From the NCBI RefSeq assembly GCF_002980555.1, contig NZ_PVBT01000007.1:265920-329919 (forward strand): a DNA stretch of 64,000 nucleotides, in the 5' to 3' direction. Under the pieces are notes generated by a model, which was given only the letters and a program-made list of their open reading frames with translations, ran no database searches and was not told the DNA's origin. Positions within the stretch are counted from its first letter, which is position 1. Each line of letters begins with the position of its first letter. Of the stretch, positions 55,328-64,000 are shown piece by piece. Source of the stretch: Phyllobacterium myrsinacearum. Lineage in GTDB: Bacteria > Pseudomonadota > Alphaproteobacteria > Rhizobiales > Rhizobiaceae. The translations under genes and the position numbers were made by a program.

Positions 55328-56929
55328 TCAGCCAGCGACCTCTTCGTCCGGCACTTCATCCGTTTCAACGGCAACCAGATCGTCTTCGGTGATCCAGCCG
55401 GCCTTGAGACGCGCGGTCAGAACCATCTGTTCCGCATCGGTACGGCTGACTTCGAAGGCCGAGAGAATGCCGGAATGGTTGATTGTCTCACCATCCTTGC
55501 GCTCACGCCAGCCGGTCAGTTCATCCACCGCATAACCGGCGAAATCTTCAACCGTCTTGACACCGTCTTCGCCAACGGCAACCAGAATGGCATTCGTCAT
55601 GCCAGGCAGATCGCGCAGCTCATCCGAAACACCCAGTTCCTTGCGGCGGGCATCGCGTTCAGCTTCGATGCGGCCGAGATATTCCTGGGCGCGCTGCTGG
55701 ATTTCGCTCGCCGTCTCCTCATCGAAACCATCGATGGAGGAAATTTCATCGCCATCCACATAGGCGATTTCCTCGACGCTGGCAAAACCTTCCGATGCAA
55801 GAACCTGACCGACCATCTCGTCGACATCAAGCGCTTCCATGAACAGGTTGGAGCGTTCGACGAATTCCTTCTGACGGCGCTCGGATTCTTCCTGTTCGGT
55901 TAGGATATCGATATCCCAGCCCGTCAGCTGCGATGCAAGGCGCACATTCTGGCCGCGGCGGCCGATTGCCAGGGATAGCTGGTCATCCGGAACCACAACT
56001 TCAATACGTTCCGCATCTTCATCAAGCACAACCTTGGCGACTTCCGCCGGCTGCAGCGCATTGACGATGAAGGACGCCGGTTCCGGCGACCACGGAATAA
56101 TGTCGATCTTTTCGCCCTGGAGTTCGCCGACAACCGCCTGAACGCGTGAACCGCGCATACCAACGCAGGCACCGACAGGATCGATCGAGGAATCACGCGA
56201 AATCACGGCAATCTTGGCGCGGGAACCCGGATCACGGGCAACCGACTTGATTTCAATGATGCCGTCGTAAATCTCAGGCACTTCCATGGTGAACAGCTTC
56301 GCCATGAACTGCGGATGGGTGCGGCTCAGGAAAATCTGCGGGCCGCGCTGTTCACGGCGCACGTCATAGACATAGGCCCGAACGCGGTCACCGTAGCGGA
56401 ATGTCTCGCGCGGGATCAGTTCGTCGCGGCGCACAATCGCCTCGCCACGGCCGAGATCAACGATCACATTGCCGTATTCAACGCGCTTGACGCTGCCGTT
56501 GATGATTTCACCGACACGGTCCTTGTATTCGTCATACTGGCGGTCACGCTCGGCTTCACGCACCTTCTGCACGATAACCTGCTTGGCGGACTGGGCGGCA
56601 ATACGGCCGAAATCCATCGGCGGCAGCTGATCGGCAAGGAAATCGCCGGGCTGCGCATCGGGATTGCGGTCGCGCGCGGCATCCATGCTGATCTGCGTCA
56701 CCGGGTCTTCGACATCTTCGACGACTTCCAGCAGGCGCTGCAGCTTGATCTCGCCTGTCTTGGCATTGATATCGGCGCGGATATTGGTTTCCTGACCGTA
56801 ACGCGAACGCGCGGCTTTCTGAATGGCATCGGCCATTGCCGCAATCACGATCTCGCGGTCAATCGACTTCTCGCGGGCCACCGCATCGGCGATCTGCAGA
56901 AGTTCTAGCCTGTTTGCACTGACTGCCAT
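55328..56929 (-). CDS. nusA: transcription termination/antitermination factor NusA
   Basis: A 533-residue RNA polymerase-binding factor. Order: N-terminal domain (about 1-125), S1 domain (about 135-200), two KH domains (about 230-340 with [16 protein letters not shown] and [17 protein letters not shown]), then two C-terminal helix-hairpin-helix acidic repeats (about 355-500). The acidic tail ends [10 protein letters not shown]. Part of the rimP-nusA-ylxR-infB unit. Confidence 0.97.
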   Translation of the reverse strand: MAVSANRLELLQIADAVAREKSIDREIVIAAMADAIQKAARSRYGQETNIRADINAKTGEIKLQRLLEVVEDVEDPVTQISMDAARDRNPDAQPGDFLADQLPPMDFGRIAAQSAKQVIVQKVREAERDRQYDEYKDRVGEIINGSVKRVEYGNVIVDLGRGEAIVRRDELIPRETFRYGDRVRAYVYDVRREQRGPQIFLSRTHPQFMAKLFTMEVPEIYDGIIEIKSVARDPGSRAKIAVISRDSSIDPVGACVGMRGSRVQAVVGELQGEKIDIIPWSPEPASFIVNALQPAEVAKVVLDEDAERIEVVVPDDQLSLAIGRRGQNVRLASQLTGWDIDILTEQEESERRQKEFVERSNLFMEALDVDEMVGQVLASEGFASVEEIAYVDGDEISSIDGFDEETASEIQQRAQEYLGRIEAERDARRKELGVSDELRDLPGMTNAILVAVGEDGVKTVEDFAGYAVDELTGWRERKDGETINHSGILSAFEVSRTDAEQMVLTARLKAGWITEDDLVAVETDEVPDEEVAG

Positions 56930-56992
56930 GTCTTTCTCCTTGAAATTCCCCTTGAGGGTTCATCGCACCGCTTCTCCCGCGGCGTATGAAGA

Positions 56993-57655
56993 TCAGTCCT
57001 GTTTTGTCTGTTCCCGCTCAGCGGATTCGGTGTCGTCAGGCGATGCAGCGCCCTCCTCGGGAATCCGTCCTTCGCGTAAGTCCTTGTCGCGGCGCAAAGC
57101 ATCGCGAATAAGATCGTCCGTCAAAATGAGCCGTGCATCCGAGATCAACTCGAATGGCACCTCAATCACAGGCTCATCACCATAACTCGCCTGATCGCTT
57201 TCTATCGTGACACTGTCATCGGTAACAGCAGCGATGCGGCCGCGAAATTTCTTGCGTCCGTTCAAAACGGCAGAGGTATCCACTTTGACGATATGACCGG
57301 ACCACGTGTTGAAATCCGACTTGCGCACCAGCGGGCGATCGATACCCGGCGATGATACTTCCAGATGATAGTGACGGTCGATGGGGTCTTCCACATCGAG
57401 AACCGGCGACATCGTCCGGCTGACCAGTTCGCAATCCTCGACGGTCATGGTGCCATCGAAGCGTTCAGTCATGATCTGCAAGGTCAGGCCGTTCAGTCCG
57501 GAAAGCCGAACACGCACAAGGCGGAAACCAATGGATTCCAGCACTGGCTCGATAATACCGGCAATACGGGCATCGACGCCCGTCTCGGTGATAATGCGCT
57601 CTTCATGCGCGGTTGTTTCAACCGCCTGGTGTTCTGTTTTGGTGCCGTCTGTCAC
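56993..57655 (-). CDS. rimP: ribosome maturation factor RimP
   Basis: About 220 residues; assists 30S assembly. The N-terminal alpha/beta domain has [20 protein letters not shown] and [13 protein letters not shown], and the C-terminal SH3-like domain has [18 protein letters not shown]. The last 30 residues are a charged tail. GTG 57655 after AGGGAAAA is preferred over TTG 57682. First gene of the operon, with a good promoter upstream. Confidence 0.95.
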   Translation of the reverse strand: MTDGTKTEHQAVETTAHEERIITETGVDARIAGIIEPVLESIGFRLVRVRLSGLNGLTLQIMTERFDGTMTVEDCELVSRTMSPVLDVEDPIDRHYHLEVSSPGIDRPLVRKSDFNTWSGHIVKVDTSAVLNGRKKFRGRIAAVTDDSVTIESDQASYGDEPVIEVPFELISDARLILTDDLIRDALRRDKDLREGRIPEEGAASPDDTESAEREQTKQD

Positions 57656-57746
57656 GCAGAATTTTCCCTGTTTCGGCCCCAAGAAACAAAAAAGAGCGGG
57701 ACCTGTGTGGACCCACCCCTGTTCTATCGACCAAGAATATGACTTC

Positions 57747-57775
57747 TATATATCGAAATGAGGGGAGAGTTTCAA
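57747..57775 (-). promoter_or_regulatory. sigma-70-type promoter of the rimP-nusA-infB operon
   Basis: On the minus strand: TTGAAA (57775-57770), a 17-nt spacer, TATATA (57752-57747), about 92 nt before the rimP start. A close match to the vegetative consensus. Confidence 0.78.
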
Positions 57776-58011
57776 GCTCTGTGACGAATTTCTGCGCGTC
57801 TGCAGCAGTTCTGCGATTTCAGCGCCGCATGCAGCCGCACATACCGCTTCCCGCCTGGCAAGAGCCGGCCGTTCAACCTGCGATATGCCGAGCTGGTCAA
57901 AAATCATCCAGACAAACGGATTCAGGCTTTTATAAGGGCCGAAAATGCCGAATTCATGCTGCCGCAATGCATTTTCGCATGGCTGCCGTGCGCTGCAGGA
58001 CCTAACCCTTT

Positions 58012-58023
58012 CGAGTTAACTCG
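58012..58023. promoter_or_regulatory. 12-bp palindrome upstream of the small protein gene
   Basis: CGAGTTAACTCG is a perfect palindrome, 45 bp upstream of the small-protein ATG, in promoter position. It could be a repressor or activator site. Confidence 0.4.
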
Positions 58024-58067
58024 CCTATCTATGCTGCATCGCAACATAACTGCGAAAGGAATGAGCC

Positions 58068-58232
58068 ATGACCAAGAGACATATGCCTTACAAGATCAGC
58101 CGCTTTCTCAACGTATTCGGCAGTGCCGTTGCTGTTGCTTCTGCAACACGCCTCGGTCATCAGCCGATCCCGTCGGATCTGCGCAATCTTGGCATTGACC
58201 CTGTTCAGTTCAGCACAATCCACCGGAATTAA
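58068..58232 (+). CDS. small basic protein, 54 residues
   Basis: An ORF missed by a 60-residue cut-off. AAAGGA precedes the ATG at about eight bases. The product starts MTKRHMPYKISRFLNVFGSA, has an Ala/Val-rich helix and ends with SDLRNLGIDPVQF, a pattern I associate with small Hyphomicrobiales proteins of unknown function and loosely with DUF1127 tails. A hairpin at 58219-58244 covers its end. No function can be assigned. Confidence 0.6.
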   Translation: MTKRHMPYKISRFLNVFGSAVAVASATRLGHQPIPSDLRNLGIDPVQFSTIHRN

Positions 58233-58244
58233 TATCCCGGTGGA
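58219..58244. terminator. hairpin between the small protein gene and tctA
   Basis: TCCACCGG (58219-58226) and CCGGTGGA (58237-58244), perfect 8-bp stem with 10-nt A/T-rich loop, at the point where the two genes converge. T tract is absent. Confidence 0.5.
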
Positions 58245-58260
58245 CTGGGCTGATCGCTGA

Positions 58261-59778
58261 TCAGTCTTCGTTTGCGGCAAGCTGCGACAGCACCTTGCCT
58301 TTGCCCCGTGCCCGCAAGATCAGTGGCACGACCACGGCACAGACCGCCAAAACAAGCAGAATGATCGCAATGGGCGACCCGACCAGCACGGTAACGTCGC
58401 CCTGGCTGATAGCCAGCGCACGGCGCAATTGCTGCTCGGCCATCGGCCCAAGGATCAGGCCGACCACAACCGGCGCAATCGGATAACCGAACCGGCGCAG
58501 AATATACCCCATGACACCGAATGCCAGCAGCATGCCAAGCTCGAATGTCGACGGGTTGGCGCCGATGGTGCCAAGCGTGGCGAACACGAGAATCCCGGCA
58601 TAGAGCCAGTGCCTCGGAATGGACAGCAAGCGCACCCAGAGCCCGATCATCGGCAGGTTCAGCACCAGCAGCATGAAATTGGCAACGAGAAGGCTGGCTA
58701 TGAGCCCCCAGACAATCTGTGGGTTCGTGGCAAACAGCAGCGGTCCGGGCTGCAGACCGAATTGCTGGAAACCGGCCAGCATGATGGCTGCGGTTGCCGT
58801 GGTCGGCAACCCAAGCGTCAGAAGCGGAACCAGCGTTCCGGCGGCCGACGCATTGTTGGCAGCTTCCGGACCTGCAACACCTTCAATGGCGCCATGGCCG
58901 AATTCCTCCGGTTTCTTCGCCAGCTGCTTCTCCACCGAATAGGACAGGAATGTGCCGATCTCGGCGCCGCCCGCCGGCATCGCGCCGATGGGAAAACCGA
59001 TGATCGTGCCGCGCAGCCATGGTTTCCACGACCGCGACCAGTCTTCCCTGTTCATCCACACCGATCCCTTGACCGGCTCGATCTTTTCATCCCCGCCGTA
59101 ACGGGCAGCCGCGACGCTGAGGGTCTCGCCGATTGCAAACAGGGCGACGGCAAGGGTGGTGACCTCCACGCCATCCAGCAGGTCGGGAATACCGAACGCC
59201 AGCCGCGCCTGCCCCGTCTGCAGGTCGATGCCAACCAATCCAAGGGCAAGGCCGAGAAAGAGCGCCGTCAGCCCGCGCAGGGTTGAATCACCGAAGGCGG
59301 CAGATACCGTCATGAATGCCAGGATCATCAGGGCAAAATACTCGGCCGGGCCGAACGACAGCGCAAATTTGACGATTGTCGGCGCAATCAGCGCGAGCCC
59401 AAGCGTTGCAATCAGACCGGCAACAAAGGAGCCGATGGCGGCCGTTGCCAGCGCAGGCCCTCCGCGCCCGGCCCGGGCCATCTTGTTGCCTTCCAGCGCC
59501 GTGACGATGGAAGCGCTTTCCCCCGGCGTGTTCAAAAGGATCGACGTGGTCGATCCCCCATACATGCCGCCATAGTAAATACCGGCAAACATGATGAGTG
59601 AGCCCGCCGGGTCAAGCTTGTAGGTGACCGGCAAGAGCAGCGCCACCGTCAGCGCCGGCCCGATGCCGGGCAGAACGCCGACAGCGGTACCGAGCGTGAC
59701 GCCGACGAGCGCATAAAACAGGTTCATCGGCTCCAACGCGACCAGAAAGCCGTGGGCGAGGAGTGTAAATGTATCCAT
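58261..59778 (-). CDS. tctA: tripartite tricarboxylate transporter large permease TctA
   Basis: A 505-residue inner-membrane protein with about eleven hydrophobic segments. Family hallmarks are [20 protein letters not shown] near residue 30 and [21 protein letters not shown] near 65-87, the likely substrate-binding loop. With TctB and the binding protein TctC it takes up carboxylates such as citrate using an ion gradient. It lies 14 bp after tctB. Confidence 0.95.
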   Translation of the reverse strand: MDTFTLLAHGFLVALEPMNLFYALVGVTLGTAVGVLPGIGPALTVALLLPVTYKLDPAGSLIMFAGIYYGGMYGGSTTSILLNTPGESASIVTALEGNKMARAGRGGPALATAAIGSFVAGLIATLGLALIAPTIVKFALSFGPAEYFALMILAFMTVSAAFGDSTLRGLTALFLGLALGLVGIDLQTGQARLAFGIPDLLDGVEVTTLAVALFAIGETLSVAAARYGGDEKIEPVKGSVWMNREDWSRSWKPWLRGTIIGFPIGAMPAGGAEIGTFLSYSVEKQLAKKPEEFGHGAIEGVAGPEAANNASAAGTLVPLLTLGLPTTATAAIMLAGFQQFGLQPGPLLFATNPQIVWGLIASLLVANFMLLVLNLPMIGLWVRLLSIPRHWLYAGILVFATLGTIGANPSTFELGMLLAFGVMGYILRRFGYPIAPVVVGLILGPMAEQQLRRALAISQGDVTVLVGSPIAIILLVLAVCAVVVPLILRARGKGKVLSQLAANED

Positions 59779-59792
59779 GGCTGTGATGCCTT

Positions 59793-60275
59793 TTAAATGA
59801 GGTGCTCAAGCGGCCCGGCAGGAAGCGACAGTTGCAGCCCCTTGGCGAAAATGATCCAGACGACGAAAGACAGGACGATCCCGATTGGAATGGTCATCCA
59901 CAGCGGCCTTTTGCCAAAACCGCGGGCTGTCGCTGCAAACAATATGCCGGTTGCGATGGAAAAGCCGACCGTGTTCAGGAGCAGCATCTGTGCGGCAAGC
60001 CCGCCGACAATCCAGATGACAGGGCCAAATTCCTGCGCTTCGCGCTCGGGGAAATCCCCGCGCCAGGCTTCAATGCCGGTCCAGACGGACAACACGAAAA
60101 GACAGCCGGATATGGCGTAGGGAAACGCGCCGGGGCCGATGCGCGTGGTGCTTCCACCGTGGGCAGTCGCAGTGCTGTAGACGATAACAGCTGCAACCAG
60201 AGCGAGAACGACGGCTATGACAAGCGCCGCCCTGTCAGGGCGGCGCGTTGCGGATGTAGACACGGTGTTTGTCAT
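59793..60275 (-). CDS. tctB: tripartite tricarboxylate transporter small permease TctB
   Basis: A 160-residue inner-membrane protein with four hydrophobic segments, the normal TctB size. [19 protein letters not shown] is near the start and the aromatic-rich second half ends [10 protein letters not shown]. Its ATG overlaps the tctC stop by ATGA. Confidence 0.9.
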   Translation of the reverse strand: MTNTVSTSATRRPDRAALVIAVVLALVAAVIVYSTATAHGGSTTRIGPGAFPYAISGCLFVLSVWTGIEAWRGDFPEREAQEFGPVIWIVGGLAAQMLLLNTVGFSIATGILFAATARGFGKRPLWMTIPIGIVLSFVVWIIFAKGLQLSLPAGPLEHLI

Positions 60276-61222
60276 TTTACCAGGCCGATATCTTTCAGGA
60301 TTGCCGATGTTGCTTCGGTATCCTTCGCCAGCTGCGTCTTGAACGCATCACCGGCAAGATAGGTATCGGCCCAACCCTTGGTGGCAAGCTGATCCTGCCA
60401 CGCCTTCGACTTCACCATCTTCTCGACATCGGCGCTGATGGCAGCTTCCTGCTCCTTGGAAATGCCGGGGGCCGCAGCAACCATGCGCCAGTTCTGGATC
60501 GCTACGTCAACGCCGCCTTCCTTGAATGTCGGCGCATCAACGCCTTCGACCTTCGCATCGCTGGAAATACCGATGATGCGCAGCGTGCCAGCCTTGATCT
60601 GCGATTCGAATTCACCATAGCCGGAAATCCCGACCGTCACCTGATTGCCGAGAATGGCAGCCAGCGCTTCACCGCCACCGGAGAAAGCGATGTAATTGAC
60701 CTTGGTCGGATCAACCCCCGCCGCCTTGGCGATCAGGCCGGCGGTGATGTGATCCGTCCCGCCAGCCGAGCCGCCGCCCCAGGATACGGAACCCGGATCG
60801 GACTTCAGCTTTTCCACAAGATCGGCCATGCTCTTGATCGGCGACGAGGCGGGGACAACCAGTGCTTCGAACTCACCGGTCAGGCGGGCAATGGGGGTAA
60901 CCTGGCTAAGATTGACTGGCGACGCGTTGGTCAGGATGGCGCCGACCATGACGTAACCGCCAACGATCAGCTGCGCCGGATCGCCTTTCGCCGAATTGGC
61001 AAACTGGGCAAGACCAATGGTGCCGCCAGCGCCGGGAACATTGACCACCTGAACGCTTCCGGAAATCTTCTCATCCTGCAGCACGGACTGGATGGTGCGG
61101 GCGGTCTGATCCCAGCCGCCACCAGGGGCAGCAGGTGCCATGATCTTGTAATCGGCAGCAAAGGCCGAACCCGACACAATCATCGCGCCGGCAGCAGCGA
61201 AAGCAAGCAACATTTTACGCAT
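60272..61222 (-). CDS. tctC: tripartite tricarboxylate transporter substrate-binding protein TctC
   Basis: A 316-residue periplasmic binding protein. ATG 61222 is chosen: GGGAGGATT lies upstream and a clean Sec signal peptide (cleavage near GSAFA|ADY) begins there. The mature part has the Bug/TctC motifs [18 protein letters not shown] and [14 protein letters not shown]. The ligand could be citrate or another di/tricarboxylate; the sequence does not decide. No tctDE two-component genes are adjacent. Confidence 0.92.
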   Translation of the reverse strand: MRKMLLAFAAAGAMIVSGSAFAADYKIMAPAAPGGGWDQTARTIQSVLQDEKISGSVQVVNVPGAGGTIGLAQFANSAKGDPAQLIVGGYVMVGAILTNASPVNLSQVTPIARLTGEFEALVVPASSPIKSMADLVEKLKSDPGSVSWGGGSAGGTDHITAGLIAKAAGVDPTKVNYIAFSGGGEALAAILGNQVTVGISGYGEFESQIKAGTLRIIGISSDAKVEGVDAPTFKEGGVDVAIQNWRMVAAAPGISKEQEAAISADVEKMVKSKAWQDQLATKGWADTYLAGDAFKTQLAKDTEATSAILKDIGLVK

Positions 61223-61458
61223 TGTAGAAATCCTCCCGTGACAGCATTCCGCCGTCTGTTTTTGCTGGATCTTTGAAGAAGCCGGGAGGCGGCAACAGTC
61301 AAAGCCATGAATTGACGCCAAGCGCGCAATTCAACGTATACCCATAAACTATAGGACAGCCTCCCAGCGGTCTCCTCATGCTCAGATTGACAGGAGAAAA
61401 CTGTCTGGAAGCTGTCACGTATCGGGGAAGACCGGCCAATATCAGCCGGATTGGCGCA

Positions 61459-62175
61459 TCAGCAGCGTGAAAAAGTCAGGTAAGCGCCGACACGCCCTTC
61501 GCGATGCGCTTTCTGCTCATAGCGGGTGCCGGGCCAGGCCTCATAGGGCGTATGCCAGTCGGCGGATGTTTCAGCCTGCCAGGCGAACGCGCCATGAGCG
61601 CGGCAATGCTGCAATGTCCAGTTGACGTAAGTATCGATATCCGATGCAAAACGGAACGGGCTGCCCGGCTTCAGCACACGGGCAAAACGGTCCAGGTTCT
61701 TCTGGCTGACGAAACGGCGCTTCCAATGTTTCTTTTTCGGCCAAGGGTCCGGATAAAACAGATCGATACCATCGAGTGACGCGTCCGGCAGCCAGTCCAG
61801 GACCTGCGTTGCGTCATCGTCATACAGGCGGATATTCTGCAGGGGATTTTCATGCAGGTCGACGACGAGCTTTGCCATGCTGTTGACGAAGGGCTCGACG
61901 CCGATAAAACCGGATTTGGGAAACCGGGCAGCTTCATGCAGCAGATGTTCGCCGCCGCCAAAGCCGATTTCCAGCCGGACCTTGTCGACCTCCGCAGTAA
62001 AAAGACTGCGAAGGTCGCTGGGTGCAGGTTCCGACAGATCCAGTTTCAGCAGCGGCAGCAACTCGTCACGGATTGAGCGTTGCAGGGGCCGCAGCGTCTT
62101 GCCATTGCGTCTGCCGAAAAAAGCTTCCGTTGAACGCTCGCGCCTGGGCTCTTCTGTATCTGTCATCATCATCAA
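61459..62175 (-). CDS. trmB: tRNA (guanine-N7)-methyltransferase
   Basis: A 238-residue enzyme making m7G46 in tRNA. The SAM site [13 protein letters not shown] lies near residue 73, and [19 protein letters not shown] near 143-161 is the TrmB signature. The very N-terminus is charged and variable. It follows metK after 13 bp, so they are probably co-transcribed, linking the SAM producer to a SAM user. Confidence 0.96.
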   Translation of the reverse strand: MMMMTDTEEPRRERSTEAFFGRRNGKTLRPLQRSIRDELLPLLKLDLSEPAPSDLRSLFTAEVDKVRLEIGFGGGEHLLHEAARFPKSGFIGVEPFVNSMAKLVVDLHENPLQNIRLYDDDATQVLDWLPDASLDGIDLFYPDPWPKKKHWKRRFVSQKNLDRFARVLKPGSPFRFASDIDTYVNWTLQHCRAHGAFAWQAETSADWHTPYEAWPGTRYEQKAHREGRVGAYLTFSRC

Positions 62176-62188
62176 TCACACCGGCCGC

Positions 62189-63454
62189 TTACGCAGCCAG
62201 CGCACTCTTCAACTGCTTGGCCAAATCGGTCTTTTCCCAGGAGAACGAGCCGTCACGACCGGGCTTACGGCCAAAATGGCCATAGGCGGAGGTCTTGGCG
62301 TAGATCGGCTTGTTCAGGTCAAGATGCTTGCGGATACCCGTCGGCGAAAGGTCCATGACCTTGCGCAGGGCAGCTTCCACGGCATCTTCATTCACCTTGC
62401 CTGTCCCGTGCAGGTCAACATAGACAGACAATGGCTGGGCTACGCCGATGGCATAGGACAGCTGGATCGTGCAGCGATCGGCAAAGCCGGCCGCAACAAC
62501 ATTCTTGGCGAGGTAGCGTGCCGCATAGGCAGCCGAGCGGTCAACCTTGGTGGTGTCCTTGCCGGAGAACGCGCCGCCGCCATGGGGAGCCGCGCCACCA
62601 TAGGTGTCCACGATGATCTTGCGGCCTGTCAGGCCTGCGTCACCATCCGGTCCGCCGATGACAAACTTGCCGGTCGGGTTGATGTACCAGACGCAATTGT
62701 CGGCAATCTTGAGATCGCCCAGCGCTTCACGGATGTAGGGTTCAACGACCTTGCGAACCTTCTTGGAATCCCAGCTGGCATCCAGATGCTGTGTGGAAAG
62801 AACGATCTGGGTTGCTTCCGCCGCAACACCATCGACGTAACGAACCGTCACCTGGCTCTTGGCATCCGGGCCAAGCCGTCCGGCCTCGCCTTCGCCCTTG
62901 TGGCGGGCAGCCGCGAGAAGTTCAAGGATCTTGTGCGAATAATAGATCGGAGCCGGCATCAGGTCCGGTGTTTCGCGGCAGGCATAACCGAACATGATGC
63001 CCTGGTCGCCCGCGCCTTCTTCGCCCTGACGGTCAGACGCATTGTCGACGCCCTGTGCGATGTCGGCTGATTGCGGATGCAACAGCACATCGATTTTCGC
63101 TGTCTTCCAGCTGAACCCGTCCTGCTCATACCCAATATCGCGGATCGCGCGGCGTGCGGCAGCGCGGAAGCGTGAGGGATTGATGACCGGATGACCCTTG
63201 GCGTCGTGAACCACGGCGCCGTTCTTGTCTTTCTTGAGCAGCGTGTCGGGGACACGCACCTCACCGGCAATAACGACCCGGTTGGTCGTTGCCAAGGTTT
63301 CGCAAGCAATACGCACCGTCCACGGGTCAACGCCCGTTTTCTTTGCTTCCTTATAAATCATGTCGACGATTTCATCGGAAATGCGGTCGCAAACCTTATC
63401 TGGATGACCTTCCGATACAGACTCACTGGTAAAAAGATAGGAACTGCGTGTCAC
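62189..63454 (-). CDS. metK: S-adenosylmethionine synthase
   Basis: A 421-residue enzyme making SAM from methionine and ATP. Motifs [35 protein letters not shown] and the phosphate loop [16 protein letters not shown] are intact. GTG 63454 is chosen after AGAGGGG and yields the family N-terminus [16 protein letters not shown]. The slightly long length (about 420) is typical of Hyphomicrobiales, which carry an insertion near residues 60-110. No SAM riboswitch pattern is evident upstream. Confidence 0.97.
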   Translation of the reverse strand: MTRSSYLFTSESVSEGHPDKVCDRISDEIVDMIYKEAKKTGVDPWTVRIACETLATTNRVVIAGEVRVPDTLLKKDKNGAVVHDAKGHPVINPSRFRAAARRAIRDIGYEQDGFSWKTAKIDVLLHPQSADIAQGVDNASDRQGEEGAGDQGIMFGYACRETPDLMPAPIYYSHKILELLAAARHKGEGEAGRLGPDAKSQVTVRYVDGVAAEATQIVLSTQHLDASWDSKKVRKVVEPYIREALGDLKIADNCVWYINPTGKFVIGGPDGDAGLTGRKIIVDTYGGAAPHGGGAFSGKDTTKVDRSAAYAARYLAKNVVAAGFADRCTIQLSYAIGVAQPLSVYVDLHGTGKVNEDAVEAALRKVMDLSPTGIRKHLDLNKPIYAKTSAYGHFGRKPGRDGSFSWEKTDLAKQLKSALAA

Positions 63455-63618
63455 GGGAAACCCCTCTTGAAACAAACGTGCACTCATTCCACGGGAAATG
63501 AGCCTGCGTAGTGTTTGCCAAGGTCCAAGGATTCAGTCAATTGCTTTCGTTTTCAAACAAACAGCATTGGGAGAATTTTTCTGCTGTTTGAGCGGAAAGA
63601 CCGGCAGTCCGGCAGAAT

Positions 63619-64000
63619 TCAGCCTTCGGGATCTTCCTCGTGGCTCAATGTCCTGACCAGATCGAGAATCTTGCGGCGGATCTTCGGATCGCCGATTTTG
63701 GCGAATGCGCGTGCAAGCTGAATTCCCTCGGAGCTGTTGAGAAAGCCCACAACATATGTGTTGTCGCTTTCTTCCTCAAACCCCGGCACCTTCTCCGGCT
63801 GATCAGGCATATCGTCAAAGAAAAACGTGACGGGAACATTGAGAACGTTACCAATCGCTTGCAGACGGCTGGTACCGACCCGGTTGACACCCTTCTCGTA
63901 TTTTTGAATTTGCTGAAATGTAATTCCCAGGCTATCGCCTAGTCGTTCCTGACTGAGGCCAACCATATTCCGGCGCAGACGGATTCGGGCGCCCACGTGG
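63619..64000 (-). CDS. XRE-family regulator, PraR/PhrR-like (5' end outside window)
   Basis: At least 127 residues; the frame stays open to the right edge, reading His-Val-Gly-Ala-Arg, so the true start lies beyond it (relatives have about 10-15 more residues). The helix-turn-helix is MVGLSQERLGDSLGITFQQI with QKYEKGVNRVG. The C-terminal half (NTYVVGFLNSSEGIQLARAF and KIGDPKIRRKILDLVRTL) is the rhizobial PraR/PhrR type, which controls quorum sensing and surface traits in Rhizobium. Its place upstream of metK-trmB is conserved in the order. Confidence 0.87.
   Translation of the reverse strand, partial: HVGARIRLRRNMVGLSQERLGDSLGITFQQIQKYEKGVNRVGTSRLQAIGNVLNVPVTFFFDDMPDQPEKVPGFEEESDNTYVVGFLNSSEGIQLARAFAKIGDPKIRRKILDLVRTLSHEEDPEG

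Larger units (their letters stand above)
57683..58067. other. gene-free gap between rimP and the small protein gene
   Basis: About 385 bp. It holds the rimP promoter near 57747-57775 and a 12-bp palindrome at 58012-58023. A minus-strand reading frame at 57746-57967 is open for 73 codons but lacks a convincing start. No RNA gene is recognised. Confidence 0.5.

Noticed and set aside
57746-57967. 73-codon minus-strand frame upstream of rimP
   Set aside because: It opens with TTG without a ribosome-binding site and its end contains the consensus rimP promoter. It might be a small gene but I cannot support it.
61877-63070. 397-codon open frame on the plus strand
   Set aside because: Antisense to metK and trmB; no domain recognised.
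63455-63618. SAM riboswitch ahead of metK
   Set aside because: I looked for SAM-II-like or other SAM aptamer patterns and found none that I could defend.
1-64000. CRISPR arrays, IS elements, prophage, tRNA or rRNA genes
   Set aside because: No repeat-spacer pattern, transposase, integrase, phage structural gene or tRNA/rRNA-like sequence was seen anywhere in the window.

Overview
This window is chromosomal core DNA of an alphaproteobacterium of the order Hyphomicrobiales (Rhizobiales), most like the Brucella/Ochrobactrum/Phyllobacterium/Mesorhizobium group. The evidence is gene order and gene types: rpsT-dnaA-dnaN-recF in one direction, an Irr-type Fur regulator divergent from fabA-fabB-fabI, pheA-kdsB back to back with a membrane cytochrome c, two tandem yejA genes ahead of yejBEF, an RFN-controlled second lumazine synthase, and metK-trmB preceded by a PraR/PhrR-like regulator. 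No rRNA, tRNA, CRISPR array, insertion sequence or prophage is visible. The only clearly accessory-looking item is a vapBC toxin-antitoxin pair cut by the left edge.

Layout. 1-2.0 kb: end of a VapB-like antitoxin, vapC, then pheA and kdsB on the minus strand. 2.2-11.6 kb: cycM, its terminator, and a tightly coupled operon yejA1-yejA2-yejB-yejE-yejF-ghrA. 11.65-12.4 kb: FMN riboswitch with terminator hairpin and ribH2. 12.4-15.1 kb, minus strand: NlpC/P60 peptidase, MarR-like regulator, M17 aminopeptidase. 15.3-27.2 kb: a tad (type IVc) pilus locus, with tadD converging on the minus-strand run flp-cpaABCDEF-tadBC, and a divergent plus-strand run of a stand-alone pilus N-terminal-domain protein and two TadE-like pseudopilins. 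27.3-30.7 kb: deoB, mutM, enoyl-CoA hydratase, rpsT.

30.7-35.6 kb: a long dnaA leader with competing hairpins, then dnaA, dnaN and recF. 35.7-40.6 kb: a GST, a guanidine-II riboswitch with a guanidinium exporter (gdx/sugE), a MoeB/ThiF-like protein lacking zinc cysteines, two-subunit aconitase X, and a D-2-hydroxyacid dehydrogenase. 40.7-46.1 kb: an SH3 protein, irr, the fabA-fabB-fabI operon, a NIPSNAP-like protein and an RsmC-like methyltransferase. 46.3-57.7 kb, minus strand: the translation/RNA operon rimP-nusA-ylxR-infB-rbfA-truB-rpsO-pnp, interrupted only by two plus-strand genes (methyltransferase and gamma-glutamylcyclotransferase-like). 58.1-64.0 kb: a 54-residue small protein gene, a tripartite tricarboxylate transporter tctCBA, trmB, metK and a partial PraR-like regulator running off the right edge.

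Nothing here amounts to a wholly unknown multi-gene system. The most useful second-look items are the guanidine-II riboswitch/exporter unit, the mutually exclusive hairpins before dnaA, the aconitase X operon with the unusual MoeB-like protein, the His/Asp-rich tail on RbfA, the stand-alone pilus N-terminal-domain protein in the tad locus, and the unannotated 54-residue gene with its upstream palindrome.
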